64,000 nt of DNA from the NCBI GenBank assembly GCA_947454485.1, contig CANGJJ010000001.1, positions 310,001 through 374,000 of the forward strand. Direction: 5' to 3'. Both the position numbers and the translations under genes were made by a program. The stretch comes from Beijerinckiaceae bacterium (GTDB lineage: Bacteria; Pseudomonadota; Alphaproteobacteria; Rhizobiales; Beijerinckiaceae). Below the pieces are notes generated by a model. That model was not told where the DNA came from. It was given only the letters and a program-made list of their open reading frames with translations, and did not search any database. Shown here in pieces: positions 1 to 8,724 of this stretch; the stretch's first letter is position 1, and the number at the start of each line of letters is the position of its first letter.

Positions 1-414
1 TTCGGTTTGGGTGAAGCCTCCAAGATCGTCATGGTTGCGACGGGCGTCTTCTATCCCATCCTCATCAATGCGATGGCGGGCGTGCTCGAGATCAACAAGA
101 TCTATTTCGACGTCAGCCGCAACTTCGGCGCCAGCCGTTGGCAGGTGTTCCGTACTGTGGCGCTGCCGGGCGCTCTGCCTCTCATCATGACGGGCGTGAA
201 GCTGGGTGTGGGCCTTGGCCTCGTGCTGATCTCGATTGCAGAAATGGTCGGCGCCAAAAGCGGCCTTGGCTATATGATCTGGAATGCGTGGGAAATTCTC
301 TCCGTCGAGACGATGTATGTCGGCCTCATCACCATTGCTGTGCTGGGCTTGCTCTTCACGCTGGCGCTCAATGAGATCGAACGATTGATCGTGCCGTGGA
401 AGTCGTCACGCTGA
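1..414 (+). CDS. ABC transporter permease, NitT/TauT family (3' part only)
   Basis: This is the C-terminal part of an inner-membrane permease; the reading frame is open to the left edge, so the start lies outside the window. It shows the cytoplasmic EAA-type coupling loop (NFGASRWQVFRTVALPGALP) followed by a hydrophobic segment and a last transmembrane helix ending near LIVPWKSSR. This arrangement is typical of permeases for nitrate, sulfonate or taurine type ABC importers (BPD_transp_1). The ATPase and binding protein should lie upstream, outside the window, so the substrate is unknown. A terminator follows directly. Confidence is good for the family and none for the substrate. Confidence 0.85.
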   Translation, partial: FGLGEASKIVMVATGVFYPILINAMAGVLEINKIYFDVSRNFGASRWQVFRTVALPGALPLIMTGVKLGVGLGLVLISIAEMVGAKSGLGYMIWNAWEILSVETMYVGLITIAVLGLLFTLALNEIERLIVPWKSSR

Positions 415-422
415 TCGACTAC

Positions 423-450
423 AAAGGGGCGGGCTTCCGCCCCTTTTTCT
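423..450 (+). terminator. Rho-independent terminator after the ABC permease
   Basis: A perfect 10-bp stem (423-432 with 437-446) around a GCTT loop is followed by a short T-rich run. It lies 8 bases after the permease stop and would end that transcript before the next gene. Confidence 0.8.
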
Positions 451-462
451 TTGGAGGATGTT

Positions 463-1704
463 TTGAGCGGCGGTGAGGTTCAGGCCAGCAACAGCGGTTA
501 TGCCGCCTTTACACATCGCGACTTTCGCCTCCATTGCGCAGCGCGCTTGTTGTTCGGCATCGCTTTGTCGATGCAGACGGTGGCGATTGGCTGGTATGTC
601 TATTCCGTCACCAAAAGCCCCCTGGCGCTTGGTCTGTCGGGCCTCTCATCTTTCTTGCCCGCCGCCTTGCTCGCTCTCTATACCGGCCATGTGGCCGATA
701 GCTACAATCGCCGCACCATTATTGCGCTCTCCTTTGCAGGCTGTGCGGCAGGCTCGTCGGGTCTGGTTGGCCTTGTGTGGATGGGCTCTGACAATCTCAT
801 CGCCATCTATGCCTGTATTCTGCTTAGCGGTGCCTCGCGCGCTTTTGCCAATCCTGCGGCACAGGCCTTCACACCCAATCTCGTGCCGCGCGAACATTTC
901 GCCAATGCGGTGACATGGTATTCCTCAGTCTGGCAGGGCTCGCGCATTGTGGGGCCGACTTTGGGCGGCGTGCTTTATATTTTCGGCCCCTCTTTGCCTT
1001 TCATGATTGTTGCTTTGAGCTTTGCCAGCGGCGCGCTGCTCATTGCCAGTATCAAGACAGATGGCAAACCGCAGGGCGGGCGCGGTCCAATCAATTGGGA
1101 AACTTTGAGCGCGGGTCTGCGCTTCATCTGGTCACGTCAGGTGATCTTTGGCGCGATCTCGCTGGATCTGGTCGCCGTTCTCTTTGCAGGCGCGACCGCG
1201 CTAATGCCGGTGGTGGCGCAAGATATTCTGCATGTCGGCCCCTGGGGCCTTGGCCTCTTGCGCGCGGCTCCCGCTCTTGGCGCGGTCGCCATGGGCGCGT
1301 GGGTTGCTTATGTGCCGATCAGCGGTAAGGCTGGCAAGAAGATGCTCTGGGCGGTCGGCATTTATGGCCTTGCGACCATTGGCTTTGGCCTTAGCGATCA
1401 TTTGCTGCTTTCGATGCTGGCGCTCTTTGTCGTCGGTGCGGCGGATCAGATCAGCGTCGTCGTGCGTCACACAATGGTGCAGGCAGAAACGCCCGATGAG
1501 ATGCGCGGCCGCGTGGCAGCGGTTAATTCCATTTTCATCAGCGGCTCATCTGATTTGGGTGAATTTGAAAGTGGTTTGACAGCTGCATGGTGGGGCACGG
1601 TACCCGCCATCATTGTCGGCGGCATGGCGACTATCGGCTTTGCGGGTTTATGGTCTGTGATCTTCCCGCAATTGCGCGATCGCGATCAGCTTTTGGGTAA
1701 ATAG
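463..1704 (+). CDS. MFS transporter (EntS/MFS_3-like exporter)
   Basis: A 413-residue major facilitator with about twelve hydrophobic segments. The loop between helices 2 and 3 carries GHVADSYNRR, the usual MFS gating motif, and the N-terminal FTHRDFRLHCAARLLFG resembles the 'F..Y..F.....R' opening of the EntS/MFS_3 group. The start is taken as TTG at 463, because a GGAGG lies 5 bases upstream (453-457); a TTG at 451 is in frame but overlaps that ribosome binding site. The stop is convergent with, and almost touching, the minus-strand hydrolase gene. It probably exports a small molecule or metabolite. Substrate unknown. Confidence 0.8.
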   Translation: MSGGEVQASNSGYAAFTHRDFRLHCAARLLFGIALSMQTVAIGWYVYSVTKSPLALGLSGLSSFLPAALLALYTGHVADSYNRRTIIALSFAGCAAGSSGLVGLVWMGSDNLIAIYACILLSGASRAFANPAAQAFTPNLVPREHFANAVTWYSSVWQGSRIVGPTLGGVLYIFGPSLPFMIVALSFASGALLIASIKTDGKPQGGRGPINWETLSAGLRFIWSRQVIFGAISLDLVAVLFAGATALMPVVAQDILHVGPWGLGLLRAAPALGAVAMGAWVAYVPISGKAGKKMLWAVGIYGLATIGFGLSDHLLLSMLALFVVGAADQISVVVRHTMVQAETPDEMRGRVAAVNSIFISGSSDLGEFESGLTAAWWGTVPAIIVGGMATIGFAGLWSVIFPQLRDRDQLLGK

Positions 1705-1705
1705 A

Positions 1706-2638
1706 TCACGCAGTTGCAAAGTGATCCGTGGCAGCAACCAGCTGTCGCAAAATGCCAGCTTCATGTGTTGCGTGACCTGCATCAGGCACGATCTCCAGAC
1801 GCGATCCCGCCCAAGCCTTATGCAGGGCATAAGCGGTGGTGGGCGGTGTGACGACATCATAGCGCCCTTGAATGAGAATGCCGGGCAGGCCCTCCAATTC
1901 GCGCGCGCGATGCAGAATCTCGCTTTCAGCGATGAAACAGCCATGCACGAAATAATGTGTTTCAATCTGCGCCAAGGCGATCACATGGCGGTCCGAGGAC
2001 GAATAATGTCCGCGCGGCATCAAAGTCAGCAATGAGCCTTCCCAGCGACACCAGCTGCGCGCAGCCGCTATTTGCAGGTCCTCATCTGCGCCAGTCAGTC
2101 GTTGATGATAGGCGCGCACGGGGTCTTGGCGCTCAGCCTCGCTCAAGGGGCCTATGAAGGCCTCCCATTCTTGCGGGAAGAGCTGCGAGGCGCCGAAACG
2201 ATAGAGCCAATCAATCTCACTCTGGCGGCCACTGAAAATACCGCGCAGCACAAGCGCGCAGACTCGCAAGCGATGGGTGAGCGCATAGATGAGGGCCAAA
2301 GTCGCGCCCCATGAACCACCCAGCACAACATCCCATTGCGGCGCATGGATCATCTCGCGCAAAGCTTCGATGTCAGCGATAAGATGTTGCGTTGTGTTCT
2401 CACGAAGGCGCTCGTCATAGCGCGAACGTCCGCAGCCGCGCTGGTCGAAGAGCACAATGCAATAGTGCGAAGGATCAAACAGGCGGCGATGATCGGCATA
2501 GCAGCCACCGCCCGGCCCGCCATGAACAAACAGGGCAGGTTTGCCCGCGCGGTTGCCACAGATCTCGTAATAGATCTCATGGCCGCCGCCCACGGGCAGA
2601 TAACCTGTCTCAAAAGGCTCAATGGCGGGATAGAACAT
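1706..2638 (-). CDS. Proline iminopeptidase-like alpha/beta hydrolase
   Basis: A 310-residue S33-family hydrolase. It shows the oxyanion loop HGGPGGG (residues 39-45), the DQRGCGRS strand-turn, the nucleophile elbow GGSWGA with Ser109, and near the C-terminus GRYDVVTP (Asp) and DAGHATHE (His), completing the triad. Family members release N-terminal proline from peptides. The ATG at 2638 overlaps the stop of the upstream EutA-like gene (ATGA), so the two are translationally coupled. That partnership is odd for a housekeeping peptidase and suggests it may act on a small ester, amide or lactone of the local pathway instead. Longer upstream frames are only read-through inside the neighbour. Confidence 0.85.
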   Translation of the reverse strand: MFYPAIEPFETGYLPVGGGHEIYYEICGNRAGKPALFVHGGPGGGCYADHRRLFDPSHYCIVLFDQRGCGRSRYDERLRENTTQHLIADIEALREMIHAPQWDVVLGGSWGATLALIYALTHRLRVCALVLRGIFSGRQSEIDWLYRFGASQLFPQEWEAFIGPLSEAERQDPVRAYHQRLTGADEDLQIAAARSWCRWEGSLLTLMPRGHYSSSDRHVIALAQIETHYFVHGCFIAESEILHRARELEGLPGILIQGRYDVVTPPTTAYALHKAWAGSRLEIVPDAGHATHEAGILRQLVAATDHFATA

Positions 2639-4155
2639 CAGATCCGCGCCGCCTCGACTTTGCCCAGCGCCGAGGTCGTGGGGAAGACGAGCGACTTGAT
2701 GACAACGGGGACAGCGCCGGATGTTTCCAGCATCGCGCCAATGTCGATGAAGTCGAACTCCTTCAGCGTAATCCCGTCGATGGAGACAATCGGATTGCTG
2801 AGCTTGGCCTCTTCGAGAGCATGAATGCCCACAAGCCCGCCAATATCGCCATCGCCCACAAGGATCAGCGGATGGCCATTTCCAAGATGTGTGCTCAGGC
2901 CCTGCGCGACGCCTTTGCAAAAATCATCGAGCCTGCGGAAAGTCGCTGAGCCGCCCCAGCGATAGCACATGGCGACCGGCTGTTCGCCCTCATGCAGATC
3001 AAGACGGCGCAAAGCCGCGCGCACGCCTTGCGCAATCGCAGCCACATCAAGCTCATCAGCTTCAAGATCAAGATCGGGCGTGATGACGGGAATGTTGCGC
3101 AAAGGCAAAGTGTCGAGCGGCTCGACGAAGATCGTGCTGCCGCTGACCTGGATTGTATATTGCGATGCGCCGACAACCGTGGCTCTGATGCCTTCATCGG
3201 GCCGCGCGATGCGCACGCCCCAGCCATCCACACGGCGCTTGATGGCGCGCGCGAGCAGGGGGCCAAGATCACCAAAGGTCGTCTCTTCGCGATTATAGAT
3301 ATATTCCGACACGCCGCCCGAGAAGGTTACGACAGCAGGCTTGGCGTCATTGCGCAGCGCATCAAGACGCAGCAGCGAGGCTGTCTCTGCGCTGAGCTTT
3401 TGCGCGCTGATGGCTTCGAACAAACGATCAGCCATGCGCTCAACAAGGCGCTCCAGCTCGTCCTTGGAGGGCGTCCCGCCAATCTCAATGGTAAGGCCCG
3501 CATCTTGCGCAAAGCGGCGGCCAGCTTCTTCCAAACGCGTCACGCGGCCTTGTGCGTCGAAGGCGAGAATACGCGCGCCAACATCCACGGCGGTCATGTC
3601 GATGACTTCGCCAGCTTCGCAGACAGCGATCTTGGATGTGCCGCCGCCGATATCAATATTCATCACGCGCAGATTCTCGCGAATGGAGCGCGCAGCTGCA
3701 CCAGAGCCAAAGGCGGCCAGCGTTGTCTCAAGGCCATCGCCCGCCGAGACCGAGACGAATTTGCCGGCTTGGGCGGCAAACAAATCACCAATGGCGCGCG
3801 AATTGGAGCGGCGCACCGCAACGCCAGTCAGAATGAGCGCGCCGGTATCGATGGCCGCAGGATCAAGCCCCGCCATGTCATATTGTTTGTTGATGAACTT
3901 GCCGAGTGCTGCCGCATCAATGGTCATGTCATCGGCATAGGGGGTGAGCAGCACATCAGACTCATGCACGATCTCGCGCTCGGAGACGATGTAGCGATTG
4001 TCGAGCCGCTCAAGGACAAGGCGCGAGAAGACAAGATGCGATGTCGAGGAGCCGATATCGACGCCCACACTCACCAGACGGATCTCATCCTCTTCCTCAA
4101 GACTGCGGCGCACATTGGAAAAAAAGACACGCCCGCCAGCGGGTTCTTCAGTCAT
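2638..4155 (-). CDS. EutA-family actin-like ATPase (reactivase-like), paralogue 1
   Basis: A 505-residue member of the EutA family (ethanolamine ammonia-lyase reactivating factor; the E. coli protein is about 467 residues). Two phosphate-binding loops of the actin/Hsp70 fold are visible: VGVDIGSSTSHLVFS (Asp33) and MNIDIGGGTSKIAV (Asp168). A later FSGGVSEYIYNRE is also typical of the family. In classical systems EutA uses ATP to expel damaged cobalamin from EutBC. No eutBC, shell or B12 gene is seen here. It is the first gene of a unit with the iminopeptidase and lies downstream of a bicupin on the same strand. The family call is firm; what it reactivates is unknown. Confidence 0.85.
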   Translation of the reverse strand: MTEEPAGGRVFFSNVRRSLEEEDEIRLVSVGVDIGSSTSHLVFSRLVLERLDNRYIVSEREIVHESDVLLTPYADDMTIDAAALGKFINKQYDMAGLDPAAIDTGALILTGVAVRRSNSRAIGDLFAAQAGKFVSVSAGDGLETTLAAFGSGAAARSIRENLRVMNIDIGGGTSKIAVCEAGEVIDMTAVDVGARILAFDAQGRVTRLEEAGRRFAQDAGLTIEIGGTPSKDELERLVERMADRLFEAISAQKLSAETASLLRLDALRNDAKPAVVTFSGGVSEYIYNREETTFGDLGPLLARAIKRRVDGWGVRIARPDEGIRATVVGASQYTIQVSGSTIFVEPLDTLPLRNIPVITPDLDLEADELDVAAIAQGVRAALRRLDLHEGEQPVAMCYRWGGSATFRRLDDFCKGVAQGLSTHLGNGHPLILVGDGDIGGLVGIHALEEAKLSNPIVSIDGITLKEFDFIDIGAMLETSGAVPVVIKSLVFPTTSALGKVEAARI

Positions 4156-4247
4156 TTGGCCTCTCCCTGCTGGGGCTGTTTTGCGACCTCATCGACGCTT
4201 GTGCAAGTGCCAAGATAATGGCCTGCAAATGTCGCGGCCCATCTCAC

Positions 4248-4276
4248 AAAAAAAGGCCCCCGAACCGGGGGCCTTT
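4248..4276 (-). terminator. Rho-independent terminator after bicupin 1
   Basis: An 11-bp stem (4252-4262 with 4266-4276) around a three-base loop, followed on the minus strand by a run of seven T. It lies just downstream of the bicupin stop and separates that gene from the EutA-like gene. Confidence 0.9.
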
Positions 4277-4283
4277 CATCATC

Positions 4284-5510
4284 TCACACCACCGTCTTCT
4301 TCGTATCGGCGTCGTCGGGTTTTTCGTACCATTTGGGGTCCATGCGGCAGGTGACGCCATTTTCCTTGAGCGTTGCCTCATATTCCTGACGCAGGAACGG
4401 ATCTTCCATCCAATAGGGAATGGCTGTGCCGCCCTGGTTCACATCGATGGCGGTATAGTCCGTGTGCTTCTGGCCCGGTGCGCCCGGATCGCGGCCGGGG
4501 TTGTGCGGGCCGAACCATGCGGTGAGACGGAAGTCTTCTTTGGAGACGCTGAAATGTTGGTGATACCAGCGCGCGCCACCCGGGGCCGCGCTCACCAGAC
4601 CAACAGGCTCATAATCGAGGCGATTGACGCGGTCGGCATGGCCGTCTTTCCACGGATTGACGCCGCATTCTTCCGGCCAGGAATAAGTATAGCCCTTGCC
4701 CTTCAGACAGATCAGCACAGCCGCTGATGTATGGGCATGGCCCTTGGAATAGCGGCCATTCTCATGCTGGCCGATCCAGTAATAGAATGTGTTGTTGGTC
4801 ATGAAGGGCTCGACGCGGCGATAGCCAACCGAGCGGCGGTTATCGAGCGGCAATTCGCAATTCACGACATCGGGGATGAGATTGGTGCGGCGCATGGCAA
4901 GGCCGCGCACCGGATCGGGCTCGATATCGTCCTTGGGCTTGAAGAAGTCATCGGCGCCCGAGAAGCGATCCTTGAAGACGAAGGGATTGTTGAAGACAGC
5001 TTCAGGGTTCTGAAGCGCATTCAGCACGATCGGGGCTGTGGTACCCGCCAGCAGCAGCGCGCCGCCCGAGGTCGCATTGACGATGCGATGCATCGTGTTC
5101 ATCGGGATCGAGAACATCGAGCCCTTCTGCCATTCGAAGACATGCTTCTTGGCCTGACCCTCGATCCACACTTCGGTCGAGCCGCGACCCTCCACGACGA
5201 GATAGATCTCCTCATACATGTGCTTTTCAGGGTTCAGCGCGCCACCGGGCGGCACTTCGACGACATAGCAGCCCCATTTGGTCTCAGTGCCATAGAGCTG
5301 GATGAAATGGCCTTTGCCACCCGTGCGCTTCCACGGCATCAGGGGCAGATTCTGCACCTTGGAAATGCCAATGCCACGGAAGACGGGGATGCCTTCAGAT
5401 TCCATCCATGCGTCATAGGGGGTCGGCTGTTTCTTGAACTCGCCAAAACCTGCCTTTTTCGTGCCAGCCGGTTCGTGCCAGTGAACGCCGTCGGTCCCGT
5501 CATGGGGCAT
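4284..5510 (-). CDS. Bicupin protein 1 of the EutA-like locus
   Basis: A 408-residue protein with two cupin beta-barrels. The first barrel (about residues 80-150) has a degenerate metal set: EKHMYEE keeps His97 and Glu101 but the first His is Glu95; its second motif keeps His141. The second barrel (about 240-325) has GHAH (His258, His260) with Ala264 where the canonical Glu would be, and WYHQHF (His317, His319). This resembles 3-His or 4-His iron sites more than the classical HxH-E-H set. Gentisate-dioxygenase-like bicupins have similar length. Some databases label such proteins 'ethanolamine ammonia-lyase-activating', probably from co-occurrence with EutA-like genes. The enzyme activity is unknown. 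Divergent from EutA-like 2. Confidence 0.8.
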   Translation of the reverse strand: MPHDGTDGVHWHEPAGTKKAGFGEFKKQPTPYDAWMESEGIPVFRGIGISKVQNLPLMPWKRTGGKGHFIQLYGTETKWGCYVVEVPPGGALNPEKHMYEEIYLVVEGRGSTEVWIEGQAKKHVFEWQKGSMFSIPMNTMHRIVNATSGGALLLAGTTAPIVLNALQNPEAVFNNPFVFKDRFSGADDFFKPKDDIEPDPVRGLAMRRTNLIPDVVNCELPLDNRRSVGYRRVEPFMTNNTFYYWIGQHENGRYSKGHAHTSAAVLICLKGKGYTYSWPEECGVNPWKDGHADRVNRLDYEPVGLVSAAPGGARWYHQHFSVSKEDFRLTAWFGPHNPGRDPGAPGQKHTDYTAIDVNQGGTAIPYWMEDPFLRQEYEATLKENGVTCRMDPKWYEKPDDADTKKTVV

Positions 5511-5701
5511 GGAATCCTCCTTTGTGGATGGGCGCGGTTCGGCCCGCGCGGGTCTCTTCCATGGCTAAATCTGCCAAAGCCTGAGCCCTGTCAATCTGCC
5601 CCCCGGTCAGGGAAACCGACTTTCGTCGCAGGGAGCCGTTGACTCCAATCCCGCCATGCGCGACCAAGCAGCACAACCCAAGTCGCGGAGGATAAGCGGT
5701 C

Positions 5702-7462
5702 GTGGCCAGCGAGGACGACAAGAAGGATCCCGGACATTCCATGGCCGAGCACGCCAAGGGTCTCAGCTGGGCTCATATCCATGAGGGCGATGCCGACCAC
5801 GACCATGATGAATTCGAGGCCGATGTGCCGCTGGAGCAAAATCCGCTCTGGCAGGCCGATAATGTCACCCTGACCAGCGTTGGGATCGATATTGGCTCTT
5901 CGGGTACGCAGGTTATCTTCTCCAAGATCCATCTGCGCCGCCTCGCTGAGGATCTGACCAGCCGCTATTATGTGGTCTCGCGCGATACGCTCTTTCTGTC
6001 GCCGGTCTCGCTCACTCCCTATGCCAGCGAGACCCGCATCGACGATCAAGCCCTGCGCAAGCTCGTCGAAGAGGCCTATGAGGCCGCAGGCGTCGCCCCC
6101 CAAGAGGTGGATGCGGGCGCGGTGATTCTCACCGGCGAGGCTTTGCGGCGCGAAAATGCGCAGGCCATCTCTGCGATGCTGTCAGAGGCGGGTGGTGACT
6201 TTGTCTGCGCCACCGCCGGCCATCATATGGAATCCATGCTCGCTGCTTATGGATCGGGTGCAGCGCAGGCCTCGCTCGAACTTGGCCGCCGCGTGCTCAA
6301 TATCGACATTGGCGGTGGCACGACCAAGCTCGGCCTTGTCGACAAGGGCCAATGCATCATGACAGCCGCCTTCCATGTGGGTGGCCGCTTGCAGGTGGTG
6401 GATGAGGCTTTGCGCATCACGCGTCTTGATCCGGCGGGCAAGCACCACGCCAAGCGCGCGGGCTTTGACTGGAGCCTTGGCGATCAAGTGACTTCGGCGC
6501 AGCTCGACCAGGTTGCCGATATGATGGCAGAGACTTTGGTTGTCGCGCTCACCCAGCGTCCCATGCCGCATGATGTCGAACATCTTTATCTCACCGATCC
6601 GATCATGGATTTTGGTGATGTCGCGGGCATGATGTTTTCGGGCGGCGTGGCTGAATATGTCTATGCACGCGAGCCGCGCGACTTTGGCGATATGGGCAAG
6701 CGCCTTGGCTCTGCCATTGCGCGCAAGGTCGAGCAGGGGCGCTTCCCTTGGGCCTTGCTGCCTGCGCGCGAATGTATCCGCGCCACGGCGTTGGGTGCGT
6801 CTGAATATTCAGTCCAGTTGTCGGGCAATACGAGCTATATCTCCAACCCCGCCACTTTGCTGCCGCGCCGCAATCTGCAAGTCATCCAGCCGCCTTTTGA
6901 GTTTGAGGATGAGGTGGATGCACAGGCGCTTGGCCGCGCCATTATCGGCCATCGCAAAGCCTTCGAGGTCGAGGATTCCAATATCGACATTGCGCTCGCC
7001 TTCCATTGGAAGGGCATGCCGGCCTTTGATCGTATCTTTGCGGCCGCGCAAGGTATTGCAATCGGCATGCGCGATCATGTCGAGGCGAAGAAGCCGCTCT
7101 ATATCATGCTCGATGGTGACATCGCCCAGACGCTTGGTGCGGTGCTGCGCGAAGATTGCGGCGTCGAAAGCGAGATCCTCGTCATCGACGGCGTGATGCT
7201 GATGGATTTCGATTATATTGATCTGGGCAAGGTGCGCATTCCCTCTTACACCGTGCCGGTCACGATCAAATCCCTCGTCTTCAGTGAAGATCCACGCGGT
7301 CCGCGCGCCAAAGAGCGCATTCACCACCGCGAAGCTGACCACGACCATGAGCACCAGCACGGCCATGGACATCATCATCATCACGGCCATAGTCATGGTC
7401 ATTCGCATGACCATTCTCATGATCATTCCCATGGTCACAGCCATAGTCACAAGAAGGACTAG
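5702..7462 (+). CDS. EutA-family actin-like ATPase with His-rich tail, paralogue 2
   Basis: A 586-residue EutA homologue, about 120 residues longer than E. coli EutA. The nucleotide-binding loops are GIDIGSSGTQVIFS (Asp63) and NIDIGGGTTKLGL (Asp202), and FSGGVAEYVYARE follows. The extra length is an acidic, His-containing N-terminus and a C-terminal tail of roughly 46 residues with over twenty His in HGHSHD-like repeats, a typical transition-metal-binding tail (compare UreE and HypB). Start GTG at 5702, with GGAGG about ten bases upstream; the ATG at 5741 would drop the N-terminal extension but keep the fold. I infer a metal-dependent or metal-delivering reactivase, not a B12 one. Target unknown. 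Confidence 0.85.
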   Translation: MASEDDKKDPGHSMAEHAKGLSWAHIHEGDADHDHDEFEADVPLEQNPLWQADNVTLTSVGIDIGSSGTQVIFSKIHLRRLAEDLTSRYYVVSRDTLFLSPVSLTPYASETRIDDQALRKLVEEAYEAAGVAPQEVDAGAVILTGEALRRENAQAISAMLSEAGGDFVCATAGHHMESMLAAYGSGAAQASLELGRRVLNIDIGGGTTKLGLVDKGQCIMTAAFHVGGRLQVVDEALRITRLDPAGKHHAKRAGFDWSLGDQVTSAQLDQVADMMAETLVVALTQRPMPHDVEHLYLTDPIMDFGDVAGMMFSGGVAEYVYAREPRDFGDMGKRLGSAIARKVEQGRFPWALLPARECIRATALGASEYSVQLSGNTSYISNPATLLPRRNLQVIQPPFEFEDEVDAQALGRAIIGHRKAFEVEDSNIDIALAFHWKGMPAFDRIFAAAQGIAIGMRDHVEAKKPLYIMLDGDIAQTLGAVLREDCGVESEILVIDGVMLMDFDYIDLGKVRIPSYTVPVTIKSLVFSEDPRGPRAKERIHHREADHDHEHQHGHGHHHHHGHSHGHSHDHSHDHSHGHSHSHKKD

Positions 7463-7566
7463 GGGTGGCGATGCGTGAGCCTCATGCTATGGTTGTGCGA
7501 GGAAAGATGGCACCACCGGCTGCAGACGCTAAAGCGCGCGCCGGTCGGGTTTAGGGGGAGGGCGAA

Positions 7567-8697
7567 GTGCTCAGCGTTCGGTCTTTGAACACGGAATATA
7601 AGACCCAAAAGGGCCCGCCGGTGAAAGCCGCGCAGGATGTCAGCTTTGAAGTGCCCAAGGGCATGTTCTTCACGCTGCTCGGCCCCTCTGGCTGCGGCAA
7701 GACAACGACCTTGCGCTCCATCGCAGGCCTCGAGCGTCCCGTCTCGGGCGAGATCGAAGTCAATCAGCGCGTGGTCTATTCCTCGCCGCGCGGCATTTTC
7801 GTGCCGCCCAACAAGCGCAATTTCGGCATGGTGTTTCAGTCCTATGCGATCTGGCCACATATGACCGTCTTCGCCAATGCAGCCTTTCCGCTGGAAGTGG
7901 GGCGCGCCTCACTCTCGAGCCAGCAGATCCGCGCCAAGGTGATGAAGGTTCTGGAGGCTGTGGCGCTTGATCATCTGGCTGAGCGTGATGCCACCAAGCT
8001 CTCGGGTGGCCAGCAGCAGCGTCTGGCTCTGGCCCGCGCGCTCGTCATGGAGCCCGAACTCTTGCTCCTCGATGAGCCGCTCTCCAATCTCGATGCCAAA
8101 TTGCGCGACCGTATGCGCTTTGAGTTGAAGCGCATTCAGCGTGAGCTTGGTCTCACCACGATCTATGTGACGCATGACCAGGGCGAGGCTCTCGCGCTCA
8201 GTCATGAGATCGCTGTCATGAATGAGGGTCGCATCGTGCAGATCGGCGCGCCGCGCGCCATCTATGAGCGCCCGCACAACCGCTTTGTCGCGGACTTCAT
8301 CGGCTCAGCCAATTTCGTTGATGCCACGGTGCTCGGCCGCGACAGTGCCACCGGCCTGTGGCGTGTGCGGGCTGCCTTTGGCGATCTGCTGGCAACGGCT
8401 GAGGCTGAATTGGTGCCGGGCGCGCGCGTGACCTTGTCGGTGCGTCCCGAAGATGTCGAATTGTCTGAAGAGGCAGCCCCTGAAGGCCGCTTGCTCAACA
8501 CCTGCACAGCCACGGTTGATGCCAAGGTTTTCTTAGGCGATGTCGTGGACTTTCAGGTGAAAGTGGGAGACTACATGCTCATGTCGCGCGCGCATCCCAG
8601 TCTGCGCACGCCGGTGGGTGGAACAATCAATGTCCGCATGGATCCGCATCGCTGCGTGGCCCTGCCGGACGAGCTGAGTGCAGCCAAAGCTGCCTGA
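7567..8697 (+). CDS. ABC transporter ATP-binding protein with TOBE domain (orphan)
   Basis: A 376-residue ATPase with Walker A GPSGCGKT (residues 39-46), Q-loop (VFQSYAIWP), signature LSGGQ (145-149), Walker B LLLLDEP (165-171), H-loop TIYVTHDQGEA, and a C-terminal TOBE-like beta domain (about 285-365). This is the PotA/FbpC/MalK layout for spermidine/putrescine, iron or sugar importers. GTG start with GGGGGAGGG upstream. No permease or binding protein is adjacent on either side; the gene sits between EutA-like 2 and bicupin 2 on the same strand, so it may serve a transporter encoded elsewhere, possibly the one ending at the left edge of the window, though that one is of a different class. 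Confidence 0.85.
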   Translation: MLSVRSLNTEYKTQKGPPVKAAQDVSFEVPKGMFFTLLGPSGCGKTTTLRSIAGLERPVSGEIEVNQRVVYSSPRGIFVPPNKRNFGMVFQSYAIWPHMTVFANAAFPLEVGRASLSSQQIRAKVMKVLEAVALDHLAERDATKLSGGQQQRLALARALVMEPELLLLDEPLSNLDAKLRDRMRFELKRIQRELGLTTIYVTHDQGEALALSHEIAVMNEGRIVQIGAPRAIYERPHNRFVADFIGSANFVDATVLGRDSATGLWRVRAAFGDLLATAEAELVPGARVTLSVRPEDVELSEEAAPEGRLLNTCTATVDAKVFLGDVVDFQVKVGDYMLMSRAHPSLRTPVGGTINVRMDPHRCVALPDELSAAKAA

Positions 8698-8724
8698 GGC
8701 AAAGCCATTCGAGAGGAGAAGACT

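Noticed and set aside
2992..4218. A 408-codon plus-strand frame opposite EutA-like 1
   Set aside because: Antisense shadow of a gene with intact nucleotide-binding loops. No start signals or domain.
6809..7450. A Met/Val-rich minus-strand frame opposite the His-rich tail
   Set aside because: The repeated MVM-like pattern is only the complement of the CAT/CAC-rich tail codons.
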